64,000 bases of DNA from Desulfovibrio sp. DV. Its GTDB lineage: Bacteria > Desulfobacterota > Desulfovibrionia > Desulfovibrionales > Desulfovibrionaceae. Within the stretch, counting starts at the first letter, position 1. Every line of letters starts with the position of its first letter. Where the stretch lies: contig NZ_MLBG01000004.1 in the NCBI RefSeq assembly GCF_001936595.1, positions 1 to 64,000 on the forward strand, given 5' to 3'. The notes under the pieces were generated by a model. It saw nothing but the letters and a program-made list of their open reading frames with translations, was not told the origin of the DNA and made no database searches. Position numbers and translations under genes: made by a program. This document shows, piece by piece, positions 33,011-41,310 of the stretch.

Positions 33011-34117
33011 ATGGTCATGCAGGCACAGAACCGATGGGACAGGAAAGCCGTTCTGGAACTGCTTGGGGTCAGGGCGACCCGGGAGAAACAGGCCCTGTTT
33101 GACCGGGCCGACGCCGTGCGCCGGGAACGGATGGGCGATGCGGTCTATTTGCGCGGGATCGTGGAATTTTCCAACATTTGCGCCAACGATTGCCTCTACT
33201 GCGGCATCCGGGCCGGAAACGACCGGGTGGCCCGCTACCGCCTGGACGACGCCGAAATTCTGGACCTTGCCCGGCGCATGGAGAGTGTGGGCCAGACGAC
33301 CATCGTGCTGCAATCGGGCGAAGCCCCAAGCCGGGAAGGCGACGCGGCCCTGGGCCGGTTGATTGCCCGCATCAAGGCCGGGACGGGTCTGGCCGTCACC
33401 CTGTCCGTGGGCAATCGCCCCCGCGACGTCTACGCCCTGTGGCGGGACTGCGGCCTGGACCGGTATCTGCTGCGCTTTGAAACGAGTGATGCCAAGCTTT
33501 TCGCCAGTCTGCACCCGGATTGCGATCTGTCCGAACGCCTGCGCTGTCTGCGCGACCTGCGCTCCCTTGGCCTGCAGACCGGCGGCGGATTCATGATCGG
33601 CCTGCCCGGGGAAACCCTGGAGATTCTCGCCGACAACATCCTGCTGTGCCGCGACCTCGATCTGGACATGATCGGGCTTGGGCCGTTTCTGCCCCATCCC
33701 GACACGCCCCTTGGCCGGTCGCAAAACGCCTACGCCCTGGACCCGGACCGGCATTTCGTGGCCCTGGCCGCGACCCGTCTGGTCAATCCCGATGCCCATA
33801 TTCCGGCCACCACGGCCTTTGACGCCTTGTTCCCGGGCACCGGCCGCAATCTGGCCCTGACGCGCGGGGCCAATGTCTTTATGCCCAGCGCCACCCCGGT
33901 GGCCCGGCGCGGGGACTATCTGCTCTATCCGGGCAAGCCCTGTCTGGACGAAACCGGCGAGGCCTGCGCCCGGTGCGTTCTTCGCCGGCTATCGGCCCTG
34001 GGGCGGACCGTCGGACAGGGACCCGGCCATGCGCGCCGTCCGGGTCGGCGATGGCCGGAGCAGCCGGCAACACTGTGTCCCGAAAGCTGCGGCCGCACCC
34101 CGTTGCCGGCAACGTAA
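33011..34117 (+). CDS. HydE-like radical SAM protein
   Basis: 368-residue radical SAM enzyme of the HydE/PylB group. The [4Fe-4S] motif is CANDCLYCG (CxxxCxxC) in FSNICANDCLYCGIRAGN, followed by RYRLDDAEIL, TTIVLQSGEAP (SAM-binding), LRFETSD, GGFMIGLPGET and GPFLPHPDTPL. HydE makes part of the dithiolate bridge of the [FeFe]-hydrogenase H-cluster. No hydF or hydG is nearby; the gene faces a cysteine/sulfur cluster instead. The last 45 residues are Arg/Pro-rich with no family match. Starts at 33011 or 33017 are equally supported by AGGGGAAGGG. Confidence 0.85.
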   Translation: MVMQAQNRWDRKAVLELLGVRATREKQALFDRADAVRRERMGDAVYLRGIVEFSNICANDCLYCGIRAGNDRVARYRLDDAEILDLARRMESVGQTTIVLQSGEAPSREGDAALGRLIARIKAGTGLAVTLSVGNRPRDVYALWRDCGLDRYLLRFETSDAKLFASLHPDCDLSERLRCLRDLRSLGLQTGGGFMIGLPGETLEILADNILLCRDLDLDMIGLGPFLPHPDTPLGRSQNAYALDPDRHFVALAATRLVNPDAHIPATTAFDALFPGTGRNLALTRGANVFMPSATPVARRGDYLLYPGKPCLDETGEACARCVLRRLSALGRTVGQGPGHARRPGRRWPEQPATLCPESCGRTPLPAT

Positions 34118-34208
34118 AAGCCGGTTTTGCCTTCCCGGGGCGCAACACGGTTTTTGCGGTGCGGGCCGGCGAAAAAGACTCGACAAACGGAAAACGGCAT
34201 TTTATTAC

Positions 34209-34234
34209 ATCATTAACATGATCAAGATAGTGAT
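34209..34234 (+). promoter_or_regulatory. Sulfur-cluster operator, site 3
   Basis: ATCATTAAC-A-TGATCAAG-ATA-GTGAT, 95 bp before the cysK start and just after the hydE-like gene. Strong match to sites 2 and 4, surrounded by an AT-rich promoter-like stretch (34195-34245). Confidence 0.55.
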
Positions 34235-34329
34235 TAAAATGAATGTTCCACGACCAGTCGCCGGGGAGCCCCGTCCGGGAGTCGGGCTGTGGCTGCCGCC
34301 GGCAACGGCGAAACAGGGAGGGTAAGGCT

Positions 34330-35292
34330 ATGTCGCAGGTATTCACGGATGCTTCGGTGTCGGTTGGCGGCACGCCGCTGGTGCGCCTTAATCGTCTGGC
34401 CGCCGGAACCGGGGCCACGGTCCTGGTCAAGATCGAGGGGCGTAATCCGGCCTCTTCGGTCAAGGACCGCATCGGCGCGGCCATGATCGAGGACGCCGAA
34501 CGGCGCGGGGTCCTGGGGCCGGGCATGGAAATCATCGAGCCGACCAGCGGCAACACCGGCATTGCCCTGGCGTTTGTGGCGGCGGCCAAGGGGTATGCCA
34601 TTTCCCTGACCATGCCCGAGACCATGAGCCTGGAACGCCGCCGGGTGTTGGCCTTTTTGGGGGCGAAGCTGGTGCTGACTCCGGGGGCTGAAGGCATGGC
34701 CGGGGCCGTGCGCCGGGCCGAGGCCATCGCCGCTTCGGACACCGGCCGCTATTATCTGCCCCAGCAGTTTAAAAATCCGGCCAATCCGGCCATCCACGAA
34801 CAGACCACCGGTCCCGAAATCTGGAGCGCCACGGACGGGGCCGTGGACGTGGTCGTTTGCGGCGTGGGCACAGGCGGCACCATCACCGGCATCTCCCGGT
34901 ACATCAAAAAGAACCGGGGAAAAAACATCGAGAGCGTGGCTGTGGAGCCGGCGGCAAGCCCGATCATCACCCAGGCCCTGGAGGGGGCGCCGCTTGTTCC
35001 CGGGCCGCACAAGATCCAGGGCATCGGGGCCGGTTTTATCCCGGAAACGCTGGACTTGTCCGTCATCGACCGGGTGGAGTTGGTGGAAAACGACGAGGCC
35101 GTGGCCGCCTCCCGGCGGCTGGCCCGGGAAGAGGGCATTCTGGCCGGCATTTCCTCGGGCGCGGCCGTGGCTGCGGCCGTACGGCTGGCCGGCCGGGAGA
35201 CCTACGCCGGCAAGACCATCGTGGTGGTCCTGCCCGACGCGGCCGAGCGGTATCTGTCCACCATTCTTTTCGAGGGTGTCGGTGAGGCTTAG
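34330..35292 (+). CDS. cysK: Cysteine synthase (O-acetylserine sulfhydrylase)
   Basis: Forms cysteine from O-acetylserine and sulfide with PLP. 320 residues, start at 34330 after GAGGGTAAGG. Visible are the PLP lysine in [14 protein letters not shown] (about residue 42), the substrate loop [12 protein letters not shown], the phosphate-binding [13 protein letters not shown], and [11 protein letters not shown] near the C-terminus. It opens a plus-strand run that ends with serine acetyltransferase, so precursor and product enzymes are in one cluster. Confidence 0.95.
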   Translation: MSQVFTDASVSVGGTPLVRLNRLAAGTGATVLVKIEGRNPASSVKDRIGAAMIEDAERRGVLGPGMEIIEPTSGNTGIALAFVAAAKGYAISLTMPETMSLERRRVLAFLGAKLVLTPGAEGMAGAVRRAEAIAASDTGRYYLPQQFKNPANPAIHEQTTGPEIWSATDGAVDVVVCGVGTGGTITGISRYIKKNRGKNIESVAVEPAASPIITQALEGAPLVPGPHKIQGIGAGFIPETLDLSVIDRVELVENDEAVAASRRLAREEGILAGISSGAAVAAAVRLAGRETYAGKTIVVVLPDAAERYLSTILFEGVGEA

Positions 35293-35373
35293 GGCCGGGA
35301 GGTCTGTTGCCACGACGCGTCCCGGCTGTCCGTTGTCATGGCGGACGGCCGGGACGCATTGGCCGGAGGGTGT

Positions 35374-36231
35374 ATGGAAGTGGAACGCGAGGATGCCTAT
35401 TGGGAGCGCTACAGCCGCAATATCCTGCTGCCGGAAATCGGCGTGGACGGGCAACTCAAGATCAGCCGGGCCCGGGTGCTCATTATCGGGGCCGGCGGAC
35501 TGGGGTCGCCGGCAGCGTACTACCTGGCGGCGGCGGGTGTCGGCGTTCTCGGTCTGGCCGACGCCGACGATGTGGACCTGTCCAACCTGCAACGCCAGAT
35601 TCTGCATGCAACGGCCGACGTCGGCTCGGCCAAGGTCCTTTCGGCGGCGGCCAAAATCCGGGCCATAAATCCTGACGTCGAAGTCGTGGCCTACCGGCAG
35701 TACCTGGACGCCGCAACTATCGGCCCCATTGTGGCGGACTATGATTTCGTCATCGAAGGGGTCGACAACTTCCCATCCAAGTTTCTCATAAACGACGCCT
35801 GCGTGCTGGCTGGCGTCCCCTTCTCCCAGGGCGGCATTCTCCAGTTCGTCGGTATGACCATGACCGTCAAGCCCGGGGACACGGCCTGCTACCGCTGCGT
35901 CATGGGGGAGCCGCCAACCGGCACGGTTCCCACCTGCTCCAGCGCCGGGGTTTTCGGGGCCATTGCCGGGATGCTCGGGTCCATCCAGGCGGCCGAGGCC
36001 CTCAAATACATCACCGGCGCAGGCCGGCCGCTCTATGATTCCCTGCTGTGCTTTGACGCCAAGGCCATGGATTTCATGAAAAGCCCGGTGCAAAGAAATC
36101 CGCGTTGCCGCGTTTGCGGCGAACAGCCCGACATCACTGCGCTGGCCGGCGACAACACGCGTTCGTGCGTTCCGGGAGGGGACCGGGCCTGTCGGCGCGC
36201 AGCCGGAGCGAACCGGTCCGCTCAGGACTGA
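35374..36231 (+). CDS. MoeB/ThiF/HesA-family E1-like adenylyltransferase
   Basis: Activates the C-terminal glycine of a ubiquitin-like sulfur carrier by adenylation. 285 residues, start at 35374 after GGAGGGTG. Motifs: RYSRNILLPEIG, the ATP-binding VLIIGAGGLGSPAAYYLAAAGVG, DVDLSNLQRQILH, zinc cysteines CYRC and CRVC, and VPTCSSAGVFGAIAG, where MoeB-type enzymes have their catalytic-loop Cys. It lacks a rhodanese domain. The last 30 residues are an Arg/Ala-rich tail. The next gene is a TusA-like carrier, a likely partner in sulfur transfer. Confidence 0.9.
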   Translation: MEVEREDAYWERYSRNILLPEIGVDGQLKISRARVLIIGAGGLGSPAAYYLAAAGVGVLGLADADDVDLSNLQRQILHATADVGSAKVLSAAAKIRAINPDVEVVAYRQYLDAATIGPIVADYDFVIEGVDNFPSKFLINDACVLAGVPFSQGGILQFVGMTMTVKPGDTACYRCVMGEPPTGTVPTCSSAGVFGAIAGMLGSIQAAEALKYITGAGRPLYDSLLCFDAKAMDFMKSPVQRNPRCRVCGEQPDITALAGDNTRSCVPGGDRACRRAAGANRSAQD

Positions 36232-36315
36232 AATGATACGGCGCACAAGAGCCTGGGGCGGGCAATGCGGCATTTTGCGGCTTGCCCGCTGCAAAGGGAT
36301 GGAGGAGGAAGCACC

Positions 36316-36540
36316 ATGGCAACCCGGCAGCTCGACATCACGCGCTATAATTGTCCCATCACCTTTGTGAAGGTCAAAGTGCAGCTGTACGAATTGAAAA
36401 AGGGCGACGTGCTCGAAGTGCTTTTGACGGGCGGCGAACCGCTCGAAAATGTCCCGGCCGCCGTGACCCGAGACGGCCATGTTGTCCTTGGCACGCAGCA
36501 TGTGGCCGGCAACACATATTGCCTGCGCATCCGGAAATAG
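36316..36540 (+). CDS. TusA-like sulfur carrier protein
   Basis: 74-residue SirA/TusA fold. The catalytic cysteine is in DITRYNCPITFVKVKVQLYELKKGD, where canonical TusA has CPxP; here the second Pro is Thr (CPIT). LEVLLTGGEPLENVPAAVTRDGH follows as the usual second half. TusA passes persulfide sulfur from a desulfurase to acceptors such as tRNA thiolation or Moco enzymes. The NifS-like desulfurase encoded downstream is a candidate donor. Confidence 0.88.
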   Translation: MATRQLDITRYNCPITFVKVKVQLYELKKGDVLEVLLTGGEPLENVPAAVTRDGHVVLGTQHVAGNTYCLRIRK

Positions 36541-36598
36541 GCGGCAGCGTATTTCATATGTTTGAGCTATGAAATTGTTGACGTCTGAGGCCTGCGAA

Positions 36599-36624
36599 GT
36601 TATCAACCTGATCAAGTTTGTGAT
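36599..36624 (+). promoter_or_regulatory. Sulfur-cluster operator, site 4
   Basis: TTATCAACC-TGATCAAG-TTT-GTGAT, 48 bp before the nadA start. It shares TGATCAAG-nTn-GTGAT with site 3 and marks the start of a second plus-strand unit (nadA-nifS-xdhC-cysE). Confidence 0.55.
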
Positions 36625-36672
36625 GTTGGCGATTGGGCGGGCGGTTGCCCGACCCGGAGCAGGGGGGTCTCT

Positions 36673-37758
36673 ATGGAACCCAAGGCGCAGGCAGCGTCCG
36701 ATCCCCGGGACTGGACCGATGACGCGGTGGCGGCGCGCATCCGCCAACTGAAAAACCGCCTCGGCCGCGATGTCCTGATCCTGGCCCATCACTACCAACG
36801 CGACGCCGTGGTCGCCGTGGCCGACGCCGTGGGCGACTCCCTGAAGCTGGCCCAGGCGGCGGCTGCGACCTCGGCCCGGCACATCGTTTTTTGCGGCGTG
36901 CACTTCATGGCCGAGACGGCCGACATCCTGACCGGCCCGGATCAGGCCGTCTATCTGCCCGAACAGCGGGCCGGCTGCTCCATGGCCGATATGGCCACTC
37001 CCGAGGCCCTGGAGTGGGCCTGGGAAAGCCTGACTCGCGCCGAGGCGGGCCCGGTCATACCCATCACCTACGTCAACTCCGCTGCCAGCTTAAAGGCTTT
37101 CGTCGGTCGCCATGGCGGCGCGGTCTGCACCTCGTCAAATGCCCGAAATATCCTGATCTGGGCCTTGTCCCAGGAGGCCAAGGTCTTTTTCTTTCCCGAC
37201 GAGCACCTCGGCCGGATTACCGCCCATGACCTCGGCGTGCCGCTGCCGGACATGCTGGTCTGGGACCGAGGGCTGCCCCTTGGCGGCCTGGACCCCGAGG
37301 CCGTGCGCGCGGCCCGGGTCTATCTCTGGAACGGCTTTTGCGTGGTGCACCAGATGTTTTTCCCCGAGGACGCGGCCGCCTGGCGGCAAAAGGAGCCGGG
37401 CATCCGGGTCATTGTCCATCCCGAGTGCCCCATCGAGGTCATCCGGGAGGCCGACGCCTACGGCTCCACGGAAATGATCGCGCGCACCATCGATGCCGCG
37501 CCGGCCGGGAGCAAGTGGGCCGTTGGCACGGAGATAAATCTCGTGGCCCGGCTGGCCGACCGCAACCCCGACAAGCTGGTGGTCTCCCTGTCGCCGCATC
37601 AGGCCATTTGCGCCAACATGTACCGGACGCGCCCGCTGTCCGTCTTGCGCGTGCTGGAGGGGGTGGCGGCGGGGGAGCCGCCGCCGGTGGTCCGGGTGCC
37701 TGTGTCCGTGGCCGGAGAGGCCCGACTGGCCCTGGACCGTATGCTCACCCTGTCCTGA
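36673..37758 (+). CDS. nadA: Quinolinate synthase
   Basis: Condenses iminoaspartate with dihydroxyacetone phosphate to quinolinate in NAD synthesis, using a [4Fe-4S] cluster. 361 residues. Conserved pieces are LILAHHYQRDAVV, VFCGVHFMAETADIL, RAGCSMADM, the cluster Cys region IVHPECPIEVI and the C-terminal HQAICANMYRT. No nadB or nadC is in the window. The gene precedes a cysteine desulfurase, as in other bacteria where a NifS-like protein builds the NadA cluster. Confidence 0.96.
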   Translation: MEPKAQAASDPRDWTDDAVAARIRQLKNRLGRDVLILAHHYQRDAVVAVADAVGDSLKLAQAAAATSARHIVFCGVHFMAETADILTGPDQAVYLPEQRAGCSMADMATPEALEWAWESLTRAEAGPVIPITYVNSAASLKAFVGRHGGAVCTSSNARNILIWALSQEAKVFFFPDEHLGRITAHDLGVPLPDMLVWDRGLPLGGLDPEAVRAARVYLWNGFCVVHQMFFPEDAAAWRQKEPGIRVIVHPECPIEVIREADAYGSTEMIARTIDAAPAGSKWAVGTEINLVARLADRNPDKLVVSLSPHQAICANMYRTRPLSVLRVLEGVAAGEPPPVVRVPVSVAGEARLALDRMLTLS

Positions 37759-37772
37759 CCGGGAGGTATGCC

Positions 37773-38936
37773 ATGGCAGCCGTCTACTTCGACAACAACG
37801 CCACCACTCCCCTTGATCCCCAGGTTTTCGAAGCCATGTTGCCCTATCTGCGCGAATGCTACGGCAATCCGTCAAGCCCCCACCAGTTCGGCCACCGGGC
37901 CAAAGTGGCCGTCGAGACGGCCAGGGAGCAGGTCGCGGCCTTGCTCGACTGTCCGGCCGACCGGCTGGTGTTCACCAGTTGCGGCACCGAGGGCAACAAC
38001 ACGGCCATCCTCTCGGCCGTGCTGGCTGATCCGGCCAGGAAAAGGGTGGTCACTTCGGCTGTGGAGCACCATTGCGTGCTGCGCCGGCTGGAGTATCTGC
38101 GCGATCACCAAGGCGTGGAAGTGGTCTTTCTCCCCGTGGACGGGCAGGGGCAGCTCGATTTGACGGCCCTGGCCGAGGCGGTCACGGCGGACACGGCCCT
38201 GGTCAGCCTCATGGGGGCCAACAACGAGACCGGGGTGCTCTGGCCGATAGCGGAAATCGCCCGGCTTGTGCGGTCCCGGGGGGCCCTTTTCCACTGCGAT
38301 GCGGTCCAGGTGGTCGGCAAGGAGCCGTTGTCGCTCAAAAACCTGCCTGTGGACTACCTGACTCTCTCGGCCCACAAGTTTCATGGCCCCAAGGGGGTCG
38401 GGGCGCTTTTTGTCGGCCGGGGAGCGCCGCTGACGCCGCTTCTCCTGGGCGGAATGCAGGAGTCCGGCCGCCGGGCCGGCACCCACAACGTGGCCGGCAT
38501 CGTGGGCTGCGGCCAGGCAGCCGAACTGGCCCGATCCTTCCTGGCCGTCGGCGGCCAGGGGCATCTTGCCCAACTGCGCGACCACCTGGAGGAGGGCATC
38601 CTGGCCGCCGTCGACAACGCCGTGATTCATGGCCGGGCCGGGCCTCGCATCGCCAACACCATAAGCCTGGGCCTTGGCGGCGCGCCGCAGGAAATCCTGC
38701 TGGCGGAACTTGACGACCGGGATTTCGCGGTCTCGACCACCTCGGCCTGCCAGTCCACGTCTGCCGCCCCCTCCCATGTCCTTTCGGCCATGGGCCTGCC
38801 CGAGCAGTATCTTCGCAGCACCCTTCGCCTGTCCCTGTCCCGGATGAACACCCTGGAAGAGGTCGAGGCGTTCTTGACCGTCTTCCCCACGGTGGCGGCC
38901 GAGGCCCGGAGGCTGGGCCGAGCCGCCTCGACCTGA
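37773..38936 (+). CDS. Cysteine desulfurase, NifS/IscS family
   Basis: PLP enzyme that removes sulfur from cysteine as persulfide for Fe-S clusters or other cofactors. 387 residues, start at 37773 with GGGAGGT. VYFDNNATTPLDP, the PLP lysine in LSAHKFHGPKGVG (about residue 202), and the active-site Cys in TTSACQSTSAAPSHVL are visible. No iscU/nifU follows. Position suggests service to NadA or to XdhC-dependent Moco sulfuration. Confidence 0.94.
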   Translation: MAAVYFDNNATTPLDPQVFEAMLPYLRECYGNPSSPHQFGHRAKVAVETAREQVAALLDCPADRLVFTSCGTEGNNTAILSAVLADPARKRVVTSAVEHHCVLRRLEYLRDHQGVEVVFLPVDGQGQLDLTALAEAVTADTALVSLMGANNETGVLWPIAEIARLVRSRGALFHCDAVQVVGKEPLSLKNLPVDYLTLSAHKFHGPKGVGALFVGRGAPLTPLLLGGMQESGRRAGTHNVAGIVGCGQAAELARSFLAVGGQGHLAQLRDHLEEGILAAVDNAVIHGRAGPRIANTISLGLGGAPQEILLAELDDRDFAVSTTSACQSTSAAPSHVLSAMGLPEQYLRSTLRLSLSRMNTLEEVEAFLTVFPTVAAEARRLGRAAST

Positions 38937-38956
38937 ACGCCAACAAGGAGCCGTCC

Positions 38957-40009
38957 ATGCGAGGTCTTATAGACAGCTTAAACGACTATCTCGGCCGTGG
39001 GGAAAGCGTGGTGGCCGCCGCCGTCGTCTCCAAGGACGGTTCGGCCCCGGGTCCGGCCGGAGCCAGGATGCTGCTTTTTGAAAACGCGGACATCGCCGGC
39101 ACGGTGGGCGGCGGCCCGCTGGAAGGCCGGACCATCCAGGCCGCGGTTGAGACCATGGCTTCCGGCCAGGCGCAAGTCCTTGAAATGGATCTGTCGGGAG
39201 AGATCGGCGACGGGGCCGACGCCATCTGCGGCGGCGTCGTCCAGGTGTTTCTGGAGCGCATCGACCCGACCCCGGAGAACGTGACGCTCTTCCAAAAGAT
39301 GGCCGCGATGCAAGGGGCCAACCAGACCTGCCTGCTCGTCTCGTCCCTGGCTGGCCGGGCAGCAGGCGGCGGCGGACGAGGCCTTTTTTCCGGCGACGGC
39401 CGGCTGTTGGCCGGGGCCTTGCCGGAGACGGTGGTGCGGGAGGCTGGCCGATTGGGCCAAAACCGCTTCTCCCCGTCCCTGGTTGTCCTGGACGCGGCCC
39501 AGTACTTTCTGGAGCCGTTGCCGGCGGCCGATCCCGTCTATATCTGCGGCGCGGGGCATATTGCCCGGCCGACCTGCCAGATTGCGGCCCTGGCCGATTT
39601 CAAGACCATTGTGCTGGACGACCGGGCCGAGTTCGCCAGTCCCGACCGCTTTCCGTGGGCCAATGAGGTGGCGGTGCTGCCCTCGTTTGACGCCTGTTTC
39701 GCCGGCCGCAGCCTCGACGCCGCCAGTTCGGTGGTCATTGTCTCACGCTGCCACAAGCAGGACCGAAAAATCCTGATCCAGGCCCTTGGGACGGACGCGG
39801 GCTACATCGGCATGATCGGATCGAGCCGCAAGGTGGCGGCGGTGCTGGAAGAACTGGTCGGGGAGGGGTTTTCCCGGCAAAGCCTGGCCAGAACCCACGC
39901 CCCCATCGGCCTGCCCATAGGCGGCGATACGCCGGCGGAAATCGCCGTGTCCATCGTGGCCGAACTGATCAAGGTCCGCACCGGGCGGCGTGCGCGTAGC
40001 GCCGGGTGA
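38957..40009 (+). CDS. XdhC/CoxI-family protein
   Basis: 350 residues. XdhC proteins bind molybdenum cofactor, shield it, and receive a terminal sulfido ligand from a NifS-type desulfurase before insertion into molybdenum hydroxylases. Motifs: VVSKDGSAPGPAGARMLL, GTVGGGPLEG, then a Rossmann half YICGAGHIARPTCQIAALADF...VLDDRAEF, and YIGMIGSSRKVAAVLEEL. Encoded 20 bp after the desulfurase. No molybdenum hydroxylase gene is in the window. Confidence 0.92.
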   Translation: MRGLIDSLNDYLGRGESVVAAAVVSKDGSAPGPAGARMLLFENADIAGTVGGGPLEGRTIQAAVETMASGQAQVLEMDLSGEIGDGADAICGGVVQVFLERIDPTPENVTLFQKMAAMQGANQTCLLVSSLAGRAAGGGGRGLFSGDGRLLAGALPETVVREAGRLGQNRFSPSLVVLDAAQYFLEPLPAADPVYICGAGHIARPTCQIAALADFKTIVLDDRAEFASPDRFPWANEVAVLPSFDACFAGRSLDAASSVVIVSRCHKQDRKILIQALGTDAGYIGMIGSSRKVAAVLEELVGEGFSRQSLARTHAPIGLPIGGDTPAEIAVSIVAELIKVRTGRRARSAG

Positions 40010-40093
40010 CGGCCGGGCCTTGCACCGGCTGGGGGCAGGCCAGCCGGTCGGGGTGCTCTTGTCTGTTTCGCCTGCCGCTCCCGGAGGTGCGCC

Positions 40094-41032
40094 ATGTCCG
40101 ATTTTCGACGCCAGGCCAGAATCGACAGCGTCCTTGAGTTGACGACCGAACAATTGTGCGATCCGGCCTCCTACGAGAAGGTCTACCACCGGCCCCTGCA
40201 TGACGAGCCCATGCCGTCGGTTGCGGCCCTGTCCGAACTGATGGACAGGCTTCGGGCGGTCCTTTTCCCGGGCTATTTCGGCAATTCCAATGTCAGCCCG
40301 GAAAGCATGCGCTACCATATCGGGGCCAACCTGTTCGAGGTCGACCGCCTGCTGACCGATCAGGTCCGCCGCGGCTACTGCTTTTTTTGCGAACTGGAGC
40401 GGGGCGGGGAATGCCAGGACTGCGACGCCCGGGCCAGACGGCTGACTGGAGAGTTTCTGGGCCTGTTGCCCCGGCTGCGGGAGCTGTTGGCCGAGGATGC
40501 CCAGGCCGCCTACGAAGGCGACCCCTCGTCGCGCAGTCCGGGCGAAACCATTTTCTGCTACCCAAGCCTCGCCGCCCTGACCCATTACCGGGTGGCTCAT
40601 GCGCTGCACGCCCTTGGCGTGGACCTCATCCCGCGCATTCTGACCGAAATGGCCCACGCCAGGACAGGCATCGACATCCATCCCGGCGCAGTGATCGGCC
40701 GGCGGTTTTTCATTGACCATGGCACCGGCACGGTCATCGGCGAAACCTGCATCATCGGCGACAATGTGCGGCTCTACCAGGGCGTGACCCTTGGGGCCAA
40801 GAGCTTTCCCAAGGACGAGCAAGGCATGCTCGTCAAGGGAGGTGCGCGACATCCGGTGGTGGAGGACGACGTGGTGATCTATTCCGGGGCGACCGTGCTC
40901 GGGCGCATCACCATCGGCCAGGGGGCGGTCATTGGCGGCAATGTCTGGGTGACAACCGACCTGCCGCCAGGGGCGCGCATCTCGCAGCAGCGGCCCCTGG
41001 GCGTGCCGCTTGTGGACGGTGGTGGGATTTGA
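40094..41032 (+). CDS. cysE: Serine O-acetyltransferase with extra four-cysteine element
   Basis: Makes O-acetylserine, the CysK substrate. 312 residues with the C-terminal left-handed beta-helix (TGIDIHPGAVIGRRFFIDHGTG, IGDNVRLYQGVTLGAKSF, TVLGRITIGQGAVIGGN). It is of the longer EpsC/plant-like type. Unusual: Cys96, Cys99, Cys107 and Cys110 (CFFC...CQDC) form a CxxC-x7-CxxC pair in the N-terminal helical domain, a possible metal or Fe-S site. Confidence 0.93.
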   Translation: MSDFRRQARIDSVLELTTEQLCDPASYEKVYHRPLHDEPMPSVAALSELMDRLRAVLFPGYFGNSNVSPESMRYHIGANLFEVDRLLTDQVRRGYCFFCELERGGECQDCDARARRLTGEFLGLLPRLRELLAEDAQAAYEGDPSSRSPGETIFCYPSLAALTHYRVAHALHALGVDLIPRILTEMAHARTGIDIHPGAVIGRRFFIDHGTGTVIGETCIIGDNVRLYQGVTLGAKSFPKDEQGMLVKGGARHPVVEDDVVIYSGATVLGRITIGQGAVIGGNVWVTTDLPPGARISQQRPLGVPLVDGGGI

Positions 41033-41310
41033 CTCCTGGGCAGTGTCTCCCCGGCCCCGAAAGGAAGCGTTCAATAAAGAGGGAAAATCGCATTGTCGTC
41101 ATGGCCGGTCCTTTGCCAAGCCCGGGGATGGCAGGATAGGGACTATCTTATATTAAATAAGGACTATTAGCAAAAAGATGACAACGTGCCGGTTCCTCTA
41201 AAAAAAATGTGGATTGACCAGGGACTTGGGCTCGGAGTCTTCCCGGTGCACCAATGCGTCACCTTTATGCCTGTCCCTTCCTTAAACCCATGTCGAAACA
41301 GCCGGTAAAC

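Noticed and set aside
34234-36903. 889-codon minus-strand frame across cysK, the E1-like gene and nadA
   Set aside because: Antisense shadow of several confirmed genes; the product is Gly/His/Arg-rich without family motifs.
37338-37772. Extended N-terminus of the cysteine desulfurase
   Set aside because: The extension overlaps nadA in another frame and is Gly/Arg-rich shadow sequence; GGGAGGT supports 37773.
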